DNA of 64,000 bases from Siphonodentalium dalli (GCA_032622095.1 CP136063.1:70161980-70225979); one strand, 5' to 3'. Positions 1 to 12,570 are shown, numbered from the stretch's first letter. Translations and numbers: made by a program. The notes: generated by a model from the sequence alone, not told the origin.

Positions 1-2110
1 GGGGTGGGGTGGGCACCAAATTTGATAAGAATTTGTTTAGTCGCCGATTAGCACCAAACGTAAAAATAATAATCTCCATGATACCAGGAGTGTAATTGTG
101 TGGTTTAAGGATGTCACAAGTGGTGCCAATCGAGTCATTGGTACCCGGTGTATAGAGGTGAGTGGGACACAAACAAATTATAACAATATGTTTAGCGCCG
201 ATTTCCACTAGATTGATACATATTCTTCTTCGTGATACCAGGACTCTTATCTTGTGGTTTAGATTGGTGCACTCTGGGTGAGATATATGGGGATTAAATT
301 TGATACGAATTTGTATACTCGCCAATTTTCACCAATTTTATATATATGCATCTCTAATGAGTCTAAGTGTGTGGTTTAACGGTGACAAACGTGCCGCCGC
401 TTGAGTCCGAAATAGGGACGTAAGGGTCACCAAAACTGATAAAACATATTTTTAGAACCAATTACCATCAAATTCAGACACGTTCTTCTCAAATGATACG
501 AGAAACCAAATCGTGCTGTCTGTCTTTCTGTCTCTGTATGCGTTCTATTGATTTAATAAACTATTTTGGCGCCTATTTCCACCAAATTGATATATTATTC
601 ATCTCTATGATACGAGGAATATAATCGTGTGATTTAAAGACGCCAAATTGCTGCCGTTTGGGTGAGAGATGGGGGGGGGGGGGTCATAACTATTCAAAGA
701 ATTTGTTTAGTTGCTGATTACCACCAAACCTATATATAATCATCTCCAGTACCGTATATCATGCATCCATGAGTCTAATGGACGTGGTTTAAATATGTCA
801 ACAGTGGCGCCGTTAAAGTCATGCACGAGGATGGCAGTTGCACCAAAGCTGATACAAATATATTTAGCACTTATTTCCACCAAATCCATATACGTTCTTC
901 TCTAATGATACGATGAATTAAATCACATTTGGTGTCGTTTGGGTCACGGATGGCGAGAGGATATGCACTATCATTGATAAGATTGCTATTCGCCGATATG
1001 AAACTATAAGTTATATATAGTCACCCATGCCATCTCCGTATCATTTAAAGGAGTTTTTGGCGTTCAAATTTCACAATCTCGACAAATGGTGAACCATTTA
1101 AGTCACTTGAACAATTATATCTTCTCAACTGTCATATTTATACGGGGTGGCAATCAGGGCATTCACATAATGAGCTAGCAAAAAGAGATACATAGAAGAA
1201 GCATTAAAATTATATTTATCATTCTATTTAAGAGATACATATATTCTTGCAAACCGAGAGACCTCGAACTGTCAAAGGATTGCATATATATTATAACAAA
1301 ATTGAGTCTGTTCCATTCAATACAGTTTCCACAAAAAAGTTACAATTTGTCAAGAGATATGGAAATGTATCGAAGGCCTGTTCCAAAATAGTGGTCAGTG
1401 TGCAGTCAAATTTTCTTCTGATATAAAAGAAAAAGCAGTCCAGTAGCAGATGACTTTTCAGGATACTCCAATACTGACATCTGACAAGGGTATATCTCCC
1501 CGATGCAGCAGATTTTTAGAACAGATTCATTGACTGACATAAACAATTCAAAATCTCGCTCTGTGTCTGTCACATGTAGCTGATATACGTGCGCAGCAAC
1601 ATTTCTTTTAAACTGAGAATATGTAGCGCATATATAGCACCATGAACAGAGGAGCACCTGGAAATTTCTTTAAAACATCTGTATCTTCATGGAGATATGA
1701 TAGCCAGGTGTCCTCAAGATCTTAGTCCAAACCACTAGATGTATTGATACATCTCTATATGTAAAACCCAATTGTCGTCTTTTATTTTTGCGAACTAATA
1801 TGTTTATGATGTTCATGTATCATAGTATAACGTCTGAAGTATACGCAGTTGTAAATAAATAAATACTTCATTATTGGTGGAACGGATTAATCGCGATAAA
1901 CAAAATGACAATCGACAAGGTGATCGAGCCACCATACTTATATTCCATGACTGTGTAAGAATCATGTTATGTGATGCTATGTGAATATATAATTTATGAG
2001 AATACGTGTAACACTTTGAGCAAGAGTATTCTCTATTCCCAACAAATATCCACAGCATGCAGATGGTTTCACATCACTTTAACCTGGGAAACGCAGGGTA
2101 ACCCTGTTAG
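1..2110 (+). mobile_element. Helitron-like non-autonomous element, 5' end outside window
   Basis: The right end reads CCTG...CAGG (a short stem) followed by CCCTGTTAG and a T, a decayed version of the stem-loop plus CTAG end seen at 24490 and 33118. The body is a degenerate tandem array whose units carry phrases such as ACCAAATTTGATA, a pyrimidine- or purine-rich tract, and TGATACCAGGAG. It is the reverse complement of the 24.5-26.9 kb element: the ends match, and a stretch near 1860-1950 matches 24680-24740. Short reading frames here are chance. Assignment to Helitrons is inferred from the termini. Confidence 0.5.
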
Positions 2111-2189
2111 TATATTATATACCTATATGTAATATATACATCCTCACATACACATGCACATATATGTAACACAATCGACCGCAGACGCA

Positions 2190-2605
2190 TCACCGACAGA
2201 TTTAATATAATTAGATTCGAGTCGACAAACATCCGTCGTTTGGAACGGGCCAAACAAGACTAACAATAATATTAAAACGTAGGTTAGTGGGCTCAGGCTG
2301 GGGCGCTGATGAATGTAATCGGGCGGCATAGATACGCCTGTCGTGGTCGTAGTATAAGTCATCGAGTAATTATCTCCTTCAAACAACCAACTACTAACCT
2401 GCTAACATTGTTAAATCATTACCTGAACAACAAGTCCTCAAACCTAAATACAAACCACGACTAACCCCAATATCAATACTTAGGTTAGCGGGCTCACGCC
2501 CTAGATAGCTCCTTGGGCACTGATGAATGTCCTCGGGCGGCATAGATACGCCTGTCGTGGCCGTAGTAAAAGCTATCGAACAATTATCTCCTTCAAAATG
2601 ACTAA
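2190..2605. repeat. Two-copy diverged tandem duplication, ~220 bp unit
   Basis: Two adjacent segments share TAGGTTAGNGGGCTCA, GGGCGGCATAGATACGCCTG and ATTATCTCCTTCAAA in the same order, at about 2281-2380 and 2481-2600. The similar short minus-strand frames in both copies follow from the duplication. They show no recognisable domain. Confidence 0.6.
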
Positions 2606-3479
2606 CAGCCATATACAAACTTCAAATATATGTTTTGACCCACACCGTGCCTATAGAAAGACATAACTCCAGCACATTCAGGCCTCAGCTGCTTCGTCGT
2701 CAGCGCATCACAACACAACCAGGTCAACGGGTTCTGAGACTCACACAGGAGTGTATGGTGGGCATTGCACCATCGAGAGTTGGGGAGCCCCGACCGACCT
2801 TAAGTCAGCCGGTCGGCATCGCACCCCTTCCTAGAGTTGAGCCCGTAGTATAAGCCCTGAATACAACAGACTAAGGCAACGGAGTTCATGCATGCACTAA
2901 CCAGGACACTAGTTCACAACAAACCACTAAATAAAAAGATATCAACTAAGTTAAATACACACAACTCGTATTATAAACAAGGTAAGTCTTCTCGCCGGTC
3001 CGCTTTTGGAATCGGGGTGGGGTGGGGCTGTGCTTCCTGCTAGGGTGGCATGTAACCCATATTTTACAGGCAAACATCTAATGACTATTAAATACTCACA
3101 ACCAAACTCAATAAACGCTCTTCAGCGGCACTATGGCATTCAAACGTGGGTTGTAGGAGAGGGCTTATAGCCCTTTCAAATATTCCCGGGGGGATAATCC
3201 CAAATCCCAAACCCAAACTCCAAACCTTTTTTAATCCACTATGAGTCGTGTCAGTTTAGGCCAGACAAAAAATTAATCAACTATCAGCAGACCAATGCGA
3301 TTTTATCTGTGTCGCGTCAGACTGAAGTATGTCAACATGTTCTCGCGCCTCGCGAATCTTGGTGTTGGGGTGTGTGGAATGGGTATCCACCCTAAAACAC
3401 CCTTTATTTTAGCGAAATATAAACTTGTTCCAATAAGAACTAAGGAAAGGAAGTCAAATGTGCGAAATAAGTGTGGTCT
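2606..3479. other. No gene recognised
   Basis: I see no splice-consistent exon, RNA gene or clear repeat boundary here. There are a few G- or C-rich runs only. Confidence 0.5.
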
Positions 3480-3878
3480 TTAACCCTTTACCCAACAAAC
3501 CGGCCAAAAACGCCCAAATAAATCTTCAACAGCCTAAAATATCTTCGGTCTGTCTCAATAGAACCATACACATATGGATATCATTGGAACCGGCTCCTTG
3601 ACCACATTGTGATAGTTACAGTTATGCCCTGTGCCAATGCATTCTCTTATATATGCGAGTCGACCATAGGTCGCCTCGCATATATAAGAGAATGCATTGG
3701 CCTAAAAAAAATCTGTTTTTAACACTTTTTACCATTTTTCTTACATTCTTTAACAATTTTATAATTTTTAATGTGTTAAGCCAATGCATTCTCTTATATA
3801 TGCGAGGCGACCTATGGTCGACTCGCATATATAAGAGAATGCATTGGCACAGGGCCGTTCTGTTGGGTAAAGGGTTAA
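3480..3878. mobile_element. piggyBac-like MITE, copy 1, with paired hairpins
   Basis: The element is bounded by TTAA on both sides (3480-3483 and 3875-3878). Its terminal inverted repeats begin CCCTTTACCCAACA, which matches the piggyBac signature of a TTAA target and CCYT tips. Inside are two 67 bp hairpins (3634-3700 and 3781-3847), each built on CCAATGCATTCTCTTATATA. The second hairpin is the reverse complement of the first, and an AT-rich spacer separates them. No transposase is encoded, so it would depend on an enzyme elsewhere. A second full copy in opposite orientation lies at 12571-13034. Confidence 0.75.
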
Positions 3879-4639
3879 CTATGACTAAATGTGGTACGTA
3901 AACATAGACCGATTTTCAATTCTTTTATATTTTATTATCTGCAGACTGTCTTTACATTACATGACGACTTGAAACGCAAACACTAATTAATCGTACAACA
4001 TCATCGAGACGTTTCCCCGCACCTTTGGCAACAGGTTCCTCTTGCGGAATTTCCCATCTGATCACAACTTTGTGAGCATATAATAAACACATGACCTAGA
4101 TTATATGCGGCGCATTTCAACGTGAGATATGCTGTATATAGTAAACACTTGACTTTAAATATCCCATGCTCAATACTCGCACCACTCATTTACTTTGTCA
4201 CCACGAGCATCAACACACAGGTCTCGCTTACACAGTATGAAATACATGGGTTGAAATGACGAAGAAAGATTAAGCACATTCGCCAAGCCCGAGTAACAAT
4301 TAATCAAATCATATTTGCCTGCCGCAATGGCTCGGATTTGACCATGACTTATAACGGAAACGATTTTTGCTCACACGAACGAATACCGTTTTCTTTCTGT
4401 GTGCATTTCTATATCAACCCGTTTACACTGGTATGCGTATAGAACTGTATACATATATACAGCAATGTAAACACACCCTTATGGCGCGTCCACGTGACGA
4501 GCAAGAAAATATCAGGTATGCCCATGTACATGGCAATGCCAATGTAGCTCAAATTAGAAAGGGAATAATGTCATGTGTTACAGTCAATGGAGCGATTAGG
4601 AATGCGGAAAGTTGAAAAGTCTAAATAATACTAGATTAT
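3879..4639. other. No gene recognised
   Basis: Short open frames only. None has splice sites, a domain or a duplicate elsewhere in the window. Confidence 0.5.
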
Positions 4640-5290
4640 CAACATGAAGAGATATACAAAGTAAAATCCAAGAAGGTTGCTGATGGCTATGTTTTCCAAT
4701 GAAATTCGAAAACATTTGATAGCTTCCAGCTAGTAGATCAATATCAAGATTAATATGAAGTTTGGTGATGATCGGATGAGGGAAGTGGACTGTAGGGTGT
4801 TCCAAAGGATTTATTCGTGCAAAGAGTAACATCCAAGATGCCTGCCTGTGGACATGTTTTATGGCCGAATGACCCACAAAATGACTCTACATTTCAATGT
4901 TAACATTCATGACAAATTTTATGATGATCAGACTAAAGGTATGACCTGTAGCACGTGCCAAAGGATTTAGTCATGCAAAGAGTAAAATCCAAGATGGCTG
5001 CTGGCGGCCATGCTTTTTGGCCGAACGAACCTAAAATTACTCGTTCCCATCTACATGCCAATATTTACTTCCACGACAAATTTCATGATGATCAGATGAA
5101 AACTCCGGCCTGTAGCCCGTGCTAGTGGATTGAATTTTGAAATACAAGATGACCGCTGGCCATGTTGTTATGCCGATTGACCCCAAAATTAATAGTTCTC
5201 ATCTACATGTCAATGTCAACGCCCATGACAAATTTCATAATGATCAGACCAAAGGTACGACCTGTAGCCTGTGCTAATGAAATTATTGAC
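4640..5290. repeat. Degenerate ~170 bp tandem repeat, about four units
   Basis: Recurring phrases in order are AATCCAAGATGGCTGCTGG, TGGCCGAA, CATGACAAATTTCATGATGA and GACCTGTAGC. They are spaced about 170 bp apart (for example near 4660, 4830, 4990 and 5145). The units are heavily mutated and noncoding. Confidence 0.7.
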
Positions 5291-5440
5291 GAATCACACA
5301 TGCACACACGCACACGAACGCAGCCTCCCTTACACACCCCCCCCCCCACACATACACACACCCTGTCAAACACTCACAGACACACCCCCCTCACACACAC
5401 CCACACACACACCCCCACACACACACACACACACGGACGA
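5291..5440. repeat. CA/C-rich microsatellite
   Basis: Interrupted ACAC/CACC tracts with several poly-C runs. Two overlapping long frames here (from 5162 and 5271) are products of the low complexity. Confidence 0.9.
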
Positions 5441-8400
5441 CGGATACCAAGCCATGGCAATAGCTCAAACTTTGCAATGTAAAGTTCATATATGGTAGAT
5501 TTTGGTGCAGAAAAAAAATACGACGCAATTGTAACCAGTTACTGGGTTACAAATACGTCGTGCATTTTTTTCCACAGTCGGGAGCGAGTGCACACTGGAA
5601 TGCTAAAGGTGAAGGTAACTGGAGAATGACCTTCACCTGATGCATGCGACACGTTTTTAAAGGATGACATCGTGTTTATTTGATTTGTACATCATATCTA
5701 AATAATTTAAACTGGTGAATTAATGGGGGAATGGAGTTTTGTGAGTGGGAAATTTATTTAACTAGCTGCTATAGTTCTTGGTTGTTCCAGATAAAATTTG
5801 GCTGTGGGATAGCCCTGTCATACACTTGGGGATTTATTTAAAAAGTAAACACATGACCTATGATTTTTCTTGCATTTTGGTGATAAACTGGTGTCAATCT
5901 AGCTGGGTAAACATCACTGGTATGGCCTGCAGTCTTCAATTCAGTGAATTTGGCCAAAATGTTAACACTGTCGCCTATGGGACACCATTTAGTTCAGTGA
6001 TTCCTATAAGAAAAATTTGAATTTAAAAAAAATTCACGTCTCGCCATGATAATTTGTTAATTTAATATTTTCTTATTTTCAAATGTTAATGGCCGCAAAA
6101 TTTTGGATATATTTAAATAAGAAACACATGGATTCGCATGTAGATAGTAAAGAAAGTGATAAATGTGGGAGTTTTGCATGGACATCATGTACCATTAGGG
6201 AGTCAGGGGATCTAAAGCCCCCCCCGCACAATTTTGAGGAGTGTTAGCCCCCCCCCCCCCTCATTGAAAAAGATGGCAGTGGTTGACCTGATAGCTTCCG
6301 GCACCCAGTAGCCATATCGGGAATCGTAGCCGTCAATTTACTACACAAGACCATAAAATATAGATTTTAGCTCATACTGAGAAATGAGGCTCCGAAATGA
6401 GATAAACTCCTACATTTTGAGGCACATAACTCGAGAAATACTGAACATATCTGGGAAAGGTTTTCTGTTCTGTAATCAGGATTGTGTACTCTACTAAATG
6501 AATGTCAAATGGGAAGTCTTGTGAAATGAAGCTTTTATAGACGTCATTGGGAAGCCATAAATTGAGTATTTTACTAAATTTTGACAAATTTATTTCACAA
6601 AATTCTATGCGTCAATTTAGCTTCAAAACATGGAGATACTAGTACATTTTGAAATTATGATATGCATGCACATACTTGATATAATTAGGTATATCATAAT
6701 ATTGTTATTGGACCTTCATTAACGGTACATACATGTACATGTATAATGTGGTCACGGTCATGTCAATTAATAATTAATACCGGTAATATCTTTTCTCCAA
6801 AAATTCATGTTATGTACAATCCTGAAATGTTTTACTTGTACAGGTTGTTATAGTTTACATATACGGTACATGTATCGCACATATGCATTCATTATTGGTG
6901 TTCTCCAATAATGAAATAATGCATGTTGTTATATAAACAAAACTGTTACAGTAACTTGCGAACAAACCCCACCGAATAGAAATTGTGTTCAATGTAGTAA
7001 GTTCAATTATTTTAATCTGAATATCATTTTCAAAATATTGTTCATTGCTTTGATCTCCCCCAATGGTTACGGTCAATATGCATTGGTGTTCTGTTGGACT
7101 AATTGGACATTTATTGACAATTCCACTGTAATTGTAATGTTTACATGCACCGCTAACAATAGTTTTGACTTGTAAAATTTAGTTATTGGAGAGTTATTAA
7201 TAATGAAAATAACAACAAAGTCAATCTATTTTCTCACGAATTTGTTGATGACTGATAATGATTCCATTATGGAGTCACTGACCTAATATAATATGGGTTC
7301 ATATACCGTCACTATTTATCGACGCTGATTGGCTAATCGCAGGAGCTGACATAATAAGACCATATTTGTAGTTAGTAGTTACCTTATTGTACAGACATAA
7401 TGGTTTTGGATGAACCTACTTCAAAGAACTTTAAAGCGGCTCATACACTTTAGGTATCACTTTAAACCTTGGAAGTACATGTGCATGTAATTTTGCACAT
7501 TTAAGCCTTTCTATACTGAATGGATTCTCCCACTCAGTTATAAAAGTATACATTGGAAAGAATGGGGCAGTGGCTATTCTCCACGGGTGGCGAATAGTCA
7601 TATATATTACATATGACTCGCTATTTGCCACCCGGTGGCGAATAGTGATTGTATATTTTTCTTTATGTGCTCCACATCACATGAAAACAAGATGGTGGAT
7701 ATGATATGAATATACATATGATGATCTCGAGCATCGGGAATAATGATTTCCAGTCCTTATCCAAAATGCTGTTGTTTGGTTTGTAATATGGAGGTACTAC
7801 ATAAACAATTTTGTCTTAACACTTAGACTCCAAATAAGTTTTGTCATGATTTTGTGGTTATGCTTCGATTTTTGTTATTTCCGGTGTCATGGTTGAGGCG
7901 AACGTAATGAACGTCATTTGACGTCAACGAGATTCGTACGGTACGTAACTATGGAACGTACGTTCCATGTCTATTTAAATATTGAACATAATTACGTGTG
8001 TACTTATGGGAACAAGCGTGTAATAAACTATATTGCATCATAGAGCAATAAGAAGTCCTCTTTATTTTCAGTAACTTCAAATAGTGTTCCATGTTAGTAT
8101 CATTCTGATATACTATTTATTCCTTGCCTTTGGCAACCTTCATGTATTTTGGTCACTAGATTGAAGCGTTCAAGTGATAACGAGTCATTTTATGTCAGCA
8201 TGGTGATAGAGTATGGTATTCATATTAAAATTTTGTTTATATAATTAATTGGATTGTTGCATTAAATTTACATCTTGGCAGTTTGAATATTGATGAGGAT
8301 AGGATAATTTATTTATTTATTTATTTGTTTATTGATCCACATATGGGTAGCCGGTTATATTTGTTTGCATTTGGTTTTAAGGACACCAATTTATTTCCTG

Positions 8401-8501
8401 TAGTGTTAGAATGTTGTGATACTGTTGCGCACAAATTGGCTACTTATTTGTAATTTTGAGTAAGAGTTTAGAGCATATATATATTTATTTTTTAAACAAG
8501 A
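5441..8501. other. AT-rich region without a recognised gene
   Basis: Only small structures are visible. There is a hairpin at about 5501-5578 (arms around TACGACGCA and TACGTCGTG) and another at about 7583-7635 (GGTGGCGAATAG paired with CTATTTGCCACC). There are C-runs near 6215 and 6250 and an ATTT repeat at about 8304-8330. I could not support an exon. Confidence 0.5.
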
Positions 8502-8695
8502 AAACAGTTTTCTTACCAGGTCAAAGTTGTGCTCATAATTAGAATATTATTCTCACATGTGTTTCCTTGAATGGTGAATTCTTGAAATGAGAAAAATACT
8601 ACCATGTTTTCATTTCAAGAATTTACCATTCAAGAAACAATTGAGAATAATATTCTAATTATGAGAGCTAATTTTACGTTGTAAGAAACTGTTTG
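8502..8695. repeat. Imperfect inverted repeat, ~55 bp arms
   Basis: Segment 8532-8590 pairs with 8610-8665, both containing ATAATTAGAATATTATTCTC or its complement. The outer flanks AACAGTTTTCTTAC and GTAAGAAACTGTTT also pair. It would fold into one hairpin. Confidence 0.75.
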
Positions 8696-8699
8696 GAGA

Positions 8700-9030
8700 A
8701 CGTTTATTTTCTAAGTTGCCCACAAATTTTTCATGATTTTAGAAATTGCTAGTAATAAATTTTGTTAAATTTCTATAAATTTGTCTAGAAAATAAGAAAG
8801 TGCCTTTCTAACATATTATAAATAAATTCCAGATTCAAGAAATTTATTTTCTAGATATAAGATCAAGAAAATGTTCTGAGTATACTCCCAAATGTTCAAG
8901 TTTAGAAAACTTTTTCTTAACGTTTGAGAAAATATTTCATACTTTCTATGATGTAAGAGAATATTTCTGACTTTTTCTAGATATTGAGAAAAAAGAATTT
9001 CTAGGATTTAAGAAATTAATTCTTCCAGTG
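8700..9030. repeat. AT-rich degenerate TTTCTAGA/AAGAAAT repeat
   Basis: Many diverged copies of TTTCTAG, AAGAAAT and TGAGAAAAT occur back to back. It is low complexity with no gene. Confidence 0.5.
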
Positions 9031-9139
9031 TATGGAACATATACACAAAACCGCATGCGCGTGTTACTGTTGTCAGTATATCTGTCGACGACAACGAGTA
9101 AAGATAGCACGATCAGTCAAGTACTATAATTGTTATCCT

Positions 9140-9432
9140 TCCGCGATCGCAGGAGTGTCACAAACTATTGGCCAGTAACCACATAATATGGGGATATTGG
9201 TTCAATTCCCATTGGAGTCATCGCTGACTTTGTATCCCATATAACTATCTGGGAGAGCTCGTTGCCAGCTACTCGCCGATGATCGGCGGTTTCGCCGGGC
9301 ACAATGGGTCATTCTTCCAGCCAATGAAATCACTGCCAGCTTTACATTAGTTATTGCCCTCCAACAATACAACTGGAAACATAGTGCCCTGGCTGCTGAA
9401 AGCGACGTTAAACCCCAATAAATAAATAAATA
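9140..9432 (+). mobile_element. tRNA-derived SINE
   Basis: A pol III B-box-like GGTTCAATTCCC sits near 9210, about where it would lie in a tRNA head. A core follows, then the ending GCGACGTTAAACCCC and a simple AATA repeat tail, a typical SINE layout in molluscs and other invertebrates. The A box is poorly preserved and I could not define target-site duplications. It lies about 370 bp upstream of the TATA box of the main gene. Confidence 0.75.
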
Positions 9433-9805
9433 GTTGGAAATGTTAACGTATGGCTATACCCGTTGAATAATTCCTAGCCAATGGGGTGCAAATTAAATTT
9501 CCATGACTTGGGAATTCATGTCTTATTCAGTGTGAGGTGCAGTTGTAAATTCTATATCGAAACCTTCCCAACGTAGGCCAACGCATGGGTGCCAATGATC
9601 TGTTTGATTACGGGATGTGACATTTGTCGTCAGGTATGAGATATTTTGCCTCTGGCATACAAATATGGCTATCGCCATACCGCACGACGCTTGTCCGTTA
9701 TTGACCCACGCAGATTGCCATCTATGAAGTCTCGGTTGGTCACGCCTCACTTATCTGCTCCTATCTGATCTTTGCCGCTGGGAATTCCACGTTTTGTAAA
9801 AAGAG

Positions 9806-9841
9806 TATAAAACCGGAAAATGTTCTTATGGGGATCATACT
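9806..9841 (+). promoter_or_regulatory. TATA box and initiator of the TSP1 gene
   Basis: TATAAAA occupies 9806-9812. An initiator-like TCATACT at 9835-9841 places an A at 9837, 31 bp downstream of the TATA box, the canonical spacing. The first ATG after this point (9883) opens the reading frame of the spliced gene. Transcription start is inferred, not measured. Confidence 0.65.
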
Positions 9842-9882
9842 TGTGTGTTTGCATACCGTTTGTCTTGCGAAAACTTTGGACG

Positions 9883-9925
9883 ATGTTACGGGATTCAGTA
9901 GTCAGCATGCAGGTTCTCTTATTAT
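9883..9925 (+). CDS. TSP1 gene exon 1: start and signal peptide
   Basis: ATG 9883 is the first ATG after the inferred transcription start. A second in-frame ATG lies at 9907, and both have A at -3. From 9883 the leader is MLRDSVVSMQVLLL, joined by splicing to CLATLVRLCDG, which gives a hydrophobic core of about 12 residues suited to secretion. The exon ends at a strong donor, GTAAGTAT, one base into a codon (phase 1). I chose 9883 because it comes first. Starting at 9907 would give a leader eight residues shorter that still works. Confidence 0.7.
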
Positions 9926-10030
9926 GTAAGTATTTTCATCTAAATCGATTTATAGATACGGCAGGCGTTCGCGGTCGGTACAACTGGACAATTATATAAA
10001 GTTTGTTAACCATTCCAAATTTTGCGAAAA

Positions 10031-10490
10031 CCCTGTGCGAATGCATTCTCTTATATATGCTAGTCACCAATATGGGGCCTCGCATATATACGAGAATACA
10101 CTGGCTAACAATACTTACTTTTGACTTGTAAGCCAGTGCATTCTCGTATGTATGCGAGGCTCACGATTGGATACTCGCATAGAGGAGAACGTCTTTGATT
10201 GGCAAAAATTTAATAACTTCGTATCCACATTTTAGACGCATTGTGTGCCTTTAATTATACCCTACCTACGAACACACAGAAACCCTGTGCCAATGCATTC
10301 TCTTATATATGTCAGTCTCCCATAGGGAGCCTCTTATATATAAGAGAATACATTGGTCTAACAATATTTACTGTGAACCTGTAAGTCATAGCATTCTCGT
10401 ATATATGCGAAGCTCCATATGGGAGATTCGTATATATGCGAGGCTCCCTATGGGAGACTCGCATTTATAAGAGAATGTCCTGGCACATAA
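10031..10490. repeat. Palindrome cluster related to the piggyBac-like MITE
   Basis: Two tandem, diverged blocks (about 10031-10203 and 10280-10490) each begin AACCCTGTG and contain hairpins built on AATGCATTCTCTTATATATG, as in the MITEs at 3480 and 12571. The TTAA ends are not evident. These may be decayed relatives, or copies of the core alone. They lie in intron 1, about 100 bp after exon 1. Confidence 0.65.
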
Positions 10491-10496
10491 TTTTTA

Positions 10497-11406
10497 ATGT
10501 TACACCAGAGCAGCTCTCGTCTGTCAGACCCGTCTGTCCGTCTGGCTATTATATCAGATATCGGGTCTGAATTAAATTTGTTATTTAGGTTCAACATCAC
10601 GACTTATTTTACAAGAGGGGCAAATAACGTTGTACGCGTTTGTCATTCTCGAATTATCCTTCTTTTTATTTTGTCTGGAAATAACTGTTTGGTCCGTCCG
10701 CGCTGATATCTCAAACATTGGTTGTCCGATATGAATGAAATTTTGCATGGTGTTCGCCATCATGACTGCTTTCTATTAATGCTTTCAGCAACTTGTCATT
10801 GCCAGCGGTTTCTATTCGTTCTTGAGTTATCCGTCGTTGTGTATTTTAATTTCGGTTCCGCCCTGCACCGCTGGGGTATGGCGAGACACGTGGTGCAACC
10901 TCTTGTTTAATGACGGAGCGCATTCGAACCTCCAAAGTAATTATCGCAATTAAAGAAGGGGAAAGGGTATATCGATAAATACTCGACAATTCCGGTCTAG
11001 TATAGACTTCATGTAGACTGTGAAAAACGTGCCGAGTCGAAGCAATTTTCGAGCTGTTTTCGTCTTCCTTTTGCACATAGGTGCACGAATGAACTTCATT
11101 TTATTTTTACAAAAACAGGAACACACTAACAAGGTACTCTCTGTATTGTTCCTTGCTGAATAATAATCTGAGTCTAAGCTTGTTAGTACATGTCAAGTGC
11201 ATATACATATGTATATGTAAACATATTCATTCTATTAATCGTCTAATATCGACCTATATTGTTTATTGCCGGTACCGGACCGGTCACTTTGTCGAGCAAG
11301 CTGCATACCTCCGATCATACTCGTATATTTGCGGGACGTTTCGCAATCTTCTGAATCATTGCCAGTGTATACCATCATATATAATAATATATCTTCTTCG
11401 CTGTAG
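10497..11406. other. Rest of intron 1
   Basis: A CTGTC/CCGTCTGTCC stretch at 10515-10545 and the ending GACACGTGGTGCAACCTCTT (near 10900) look like a dispersed repeat, but I could not set its limits. No gene is supported. Confidence 0.4.
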
Positions 11407-11454
11407 GTCTCGCAACTCTTGTGAGGTTATGTGATGGACATCATCGGGCGAATG
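11407..11454 (+). CDS. TSP1 gene exon 2: end of signal peptide
   Basis: The acceptor GCTGTAG precedes 11407 and the donor GTAAGCAT follows 11454. Joined to the T left by exon 1, it reads CLATLVRLCDGHHRAN and ends in G (phase 1). It completes the hydrophobic leader, and cleavage is likely near the CDG or just after. The exon is only 48 bp. Its support is that it keeps frame and phase between exons 1 and 3 and extends the leader sensibly. Confidence 0.65.
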
Positions 11455-12570
11455 GTAAGCATATATACATATAAGAAAATTATACTCATCAACTGTTATA
11501 TCGACACGAATTGGTGTATCTCTTTACTAACACTAACACAACGATTATGAATTAACTATGCGGTCGCGTTCACAAACTCACATATTTGCCTGGCAATTGA
11601 CACCTTTGGCACAATGAATTGCTAATGATAACAATTACGAATATAGTACTAAGTCACTAGAGATCGCGCTCCTTCTACCAGTTGTGGCTTTGTACTTGCG
11701 ATTACGAGAAGCCAAGCATGGGAACTCGAGCTTTGCATTCAATAATCGAGACTACCACTAGCTGACTATGACCTGATGATAACACAATTAAGTATAGAAT
11801 AATCACGACAGACAGATCCATAACACCTTATTGCGAATGGAAAGAAGTTTCAACAACAACATTTTTTCACTAACGGACTCATGCATGGTCGTCAAATCTG
11901 CGAAACGGTTTTCTGGACCGTCAACAAAATTTACGAGTACGATTAGCTATTAATAATTCTTAATTACTAATTATAATTCGAAGCTTCAAACCGCAAAATT
12001 TCAGGATGCTCCAGTCAAGGGATGGTTAACAAATTTGAATGTGAAAACAGTACAAGACCCTTGCTCAAATAAGTCCGACTGATCTCATAGTAATTGATCT
12101 CACCATTACTTAAAATCAGAAATATAATTTATTACAGAACAAATAACAAAATACCAAATCAAAAAAGGGTAACAATGGTGATAACTCAACTAAAATAGGT
12201 CCAACCAATCTCGTAATCACAAGGGAACAGGTTGCCATTGTGATTATATATATGTGCCATGTTTCGTAGAAAATAACCAGAAACCGAATGAGTACAAGCG
12301 TGCACAAACTCACACTATTACATACAGTAATCTCATGTTATATATGAACATCTCTGTTTTACAAGAAATTAGTCTTCTTGCCAATTTGTCCGATCTTATA
12401 TTCCTTCATTGTTCGTTCATTTTTAAACATGGTACACATATTTAGTTCCACGGTGCCCCTGGCATTATGAGGTCCATCCGCATTTTTAAGTGGAATTATT
12501 CACCTTTTTCAACTTAGAGATTGTTTGGAACCCTGTAATGCTGTCTGAGATTATATTACACGTACTTCAT

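Noticed and set aside
2144-2618. Two similar minus-strand frames suggesting paralogous peptides
   Set aside because: Similarity is explained by a DNA duplication that extends beyond the frames. Starts and ends are not conserved and no domain is seen.
3622-3901. Mirror-image frames on both strands at 3.6-3.9 kb (and similar ones at 12.6 kb)
   Set aside because: They arise from the palindromic MITE, not from coding.
5162-5498. Threonine/histidine-rich proteins in the CA repeat
   Set aside because: Low-complexity translation of a microsatellite in two frames.
9140-9432. Possible tRNA gene because of the B-box sequence
   Set aside because: No cloverleaf could be formed, the A box is poor, and the SINE core and AATA tail are present.
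9820-9882. Upstream ATG at 9820 as the start of the TSP1 gene
   Set aside because: It lies before the transcription start inferred from the TATA/initiator spacing.
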